Source: Stieleria varia
GTDB taxonomy: Bacteria > Planctomycetota > Planctomycetia > Pirellulales > Pirellulaceae
Assembly (NCBI RefSeq): GCF_038443385.1
Contig: NZ_CP151726.1
Location: 1,860,001-1,924,000 of the forward strand
Direction: 5' to 3'
DNA: 64,000 bases
A program made the position numbers and the translations under genes. Each line of letters starts with the position of its first letter. Positions within the stretch are counted from its first letter, which is position 1. The notes under the pieces are model-generated. The model was given only the letters and a program-made list of their open reading frames with translations, had not been told where the DNA came from and did not search any database. Below, one piece after another: positions 63,490-64,000 of this stretch.

Positions 63490-64000
63490 GGAAGGGGCCT
63501 CGTGGAGGAGCTGCATCCATTTCGGCATCCCAATCGGACAATCGCTGTTTCATTTCACGCACGACCTCGGGGTGTTTTTCCGTCAAGTCCGTGCGCTCGC
63601 TGATGTCTGCGTTTAAATCAAATAACGCGGTCTTTCCGCCCATGGAAACGTATTTCCAATCCGCCGCGCGGACCGCCCAATCGTCCTTACGGCGCCAAAA
63701 CATTTCGGAGCGCGGTGAGGATGATTCGCCTCTCAATGTCGGCCACCAGTCGAATCCATCGAGTTTCAAATCCTTCGGCGTCGGCGTTGACGTTGCCGCC
63801 AACAAGCTGGGAACGATTTCCAGGCTCGTCAGGAACTCACCACAGACTCGCGCCGCCGGAATATTGCCACCGGGCCATCTGACCAAACACGGAACGCGAA
63901 TGCCGCCTTCCCAAAGCTGTGCCTTGTGCCCCCTCAGAGGCGAATTGTCGGCACCCGAGCTGCCTCCGTTGTCGGAGAAAAAGATGATGATCGTATTGTC
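63479..64000 (-). CDS. Sulfatase, C-terminal part (5' end beyond the window)
   Basis: The frame is open to the window edge. It reads IIIFFSDNGGSSG (metal-ligand Asp-Asn), then LRGHKAQLWEGGIRVP with the substrate-binding Lys of type-I sulfatases, and a C-terminal tail with KYV, LFDLNADISERTDL typical of the family. The formylglycine site is outside the window. It should hydrolyse sulfate esters, as in algal polysaccharides. It overlaps the next gene by 11 bases. Confidence 0.92.
   Translation of the reverse strand, partial: DNTIIIFFSDNGGSSGADNSPLRGHKAQLWEGGIRVPCLVRWPGGNIPAARVCGEFLTSLEIVPSLLAATSTPTPKDLKLDGFDWWPTLRGESSSPRSEMFWRRKDDWAVRAADWKYVSMGGKTALFDLNADISERTDLTEKHPEVVREMKQRLSDWDAEMDAAPPRGPFRDF

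Overview
The window looks like a chromosomal segment of a planctomycete, most likely Pirellulaceae (Rhodopirellula and relatives). The reasons are the WD40-fused Ser/Thr kinases, an ECF sigma factor next to a kinase, a BBP7-like outer-membrane barrel, ThuA, PhoX-like and NPCBM proteins, a sulfatase, an H4MPT-pathway hydantoinase-like protein, and GC-rich palindromic intergenic repeats. This assignment comes from gene content only; there is no rRNA or tRNA in the window.

Layout. 1-13 kb is an accessory-looking stretch: the end of a WD40/TPR protein, a decayed transposase, secreted proteins of unknown function, a secreted caspase-PDZ protein flanked by a gene and a degenerate partial copy of it, a broken membrane kinase, an outer-membrane barrel and an immunity-like remnant. 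13.2-22.8 kb is the highlight, nine tightly overlapping minus-strand genes that read as a lipid natural-product cluster. In transcription order they are a GNAT/FeeM-like N-acyltransferase, a desaturase, an acyl carrier protein, a fatty acyl-AMP ligase, two more desaturases, a 4-cresol-dehydrogenase-like flavin oxidase, a flavin-dependent halogenase with its middle deleted, and a SyrB2-like Fe/2-oxoglutarate enzyme that has Thr where hydroxylases carry the iron-binding Asp. An ECF sigma factor and a 1339-residue WD40 kinase diverge from the cluster.

28-33 kb holds small membrane proteins and a PhoX-like protein. 33.4-40.6 kb is a plus-strand ABC-2 export operon with a large membrane protein and a HEAT-repeat protein. 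An intact 1.5-kb IS4-type element follows, inserted in the loop of an intergenic palindrome. 42.6-45.9 kb holds a secreted protein, a NIF3-like protein, IF-3 and a ThuA protein. 46.1-52.5 kb is a minus-strand operon of an NPCBM protein, one intact trypsin-like/PDZ protease and two relatives that have lost catalytic residues. 52.7-57.1 kb holds small secreted proteins and a PDZ protein coupled to MutY. 57.2-60.4 kb carries a di-haem peroxidase and a secreted transglutaminase-like protein. The window ends with a NodU-type carbamoyltransferase, a hydantoinase-like H4MPT protein and the C-terminal part of a sulfatase.

How the main cluster may work (inference): the ligase loads a fatty acid on the carrier protein, the membrane desaturases modify the bound chain, the N-acyltransferase releases it onto an amine such as an amino acid, and the oxidase and halogenases tailor the product. 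FAAL + ACP + several desaturases is the core seen in alkyne and polyyne clusters; pairing it with an N-acyltransferase and two halogenase types is, to my knowledge, not a described arrangement.
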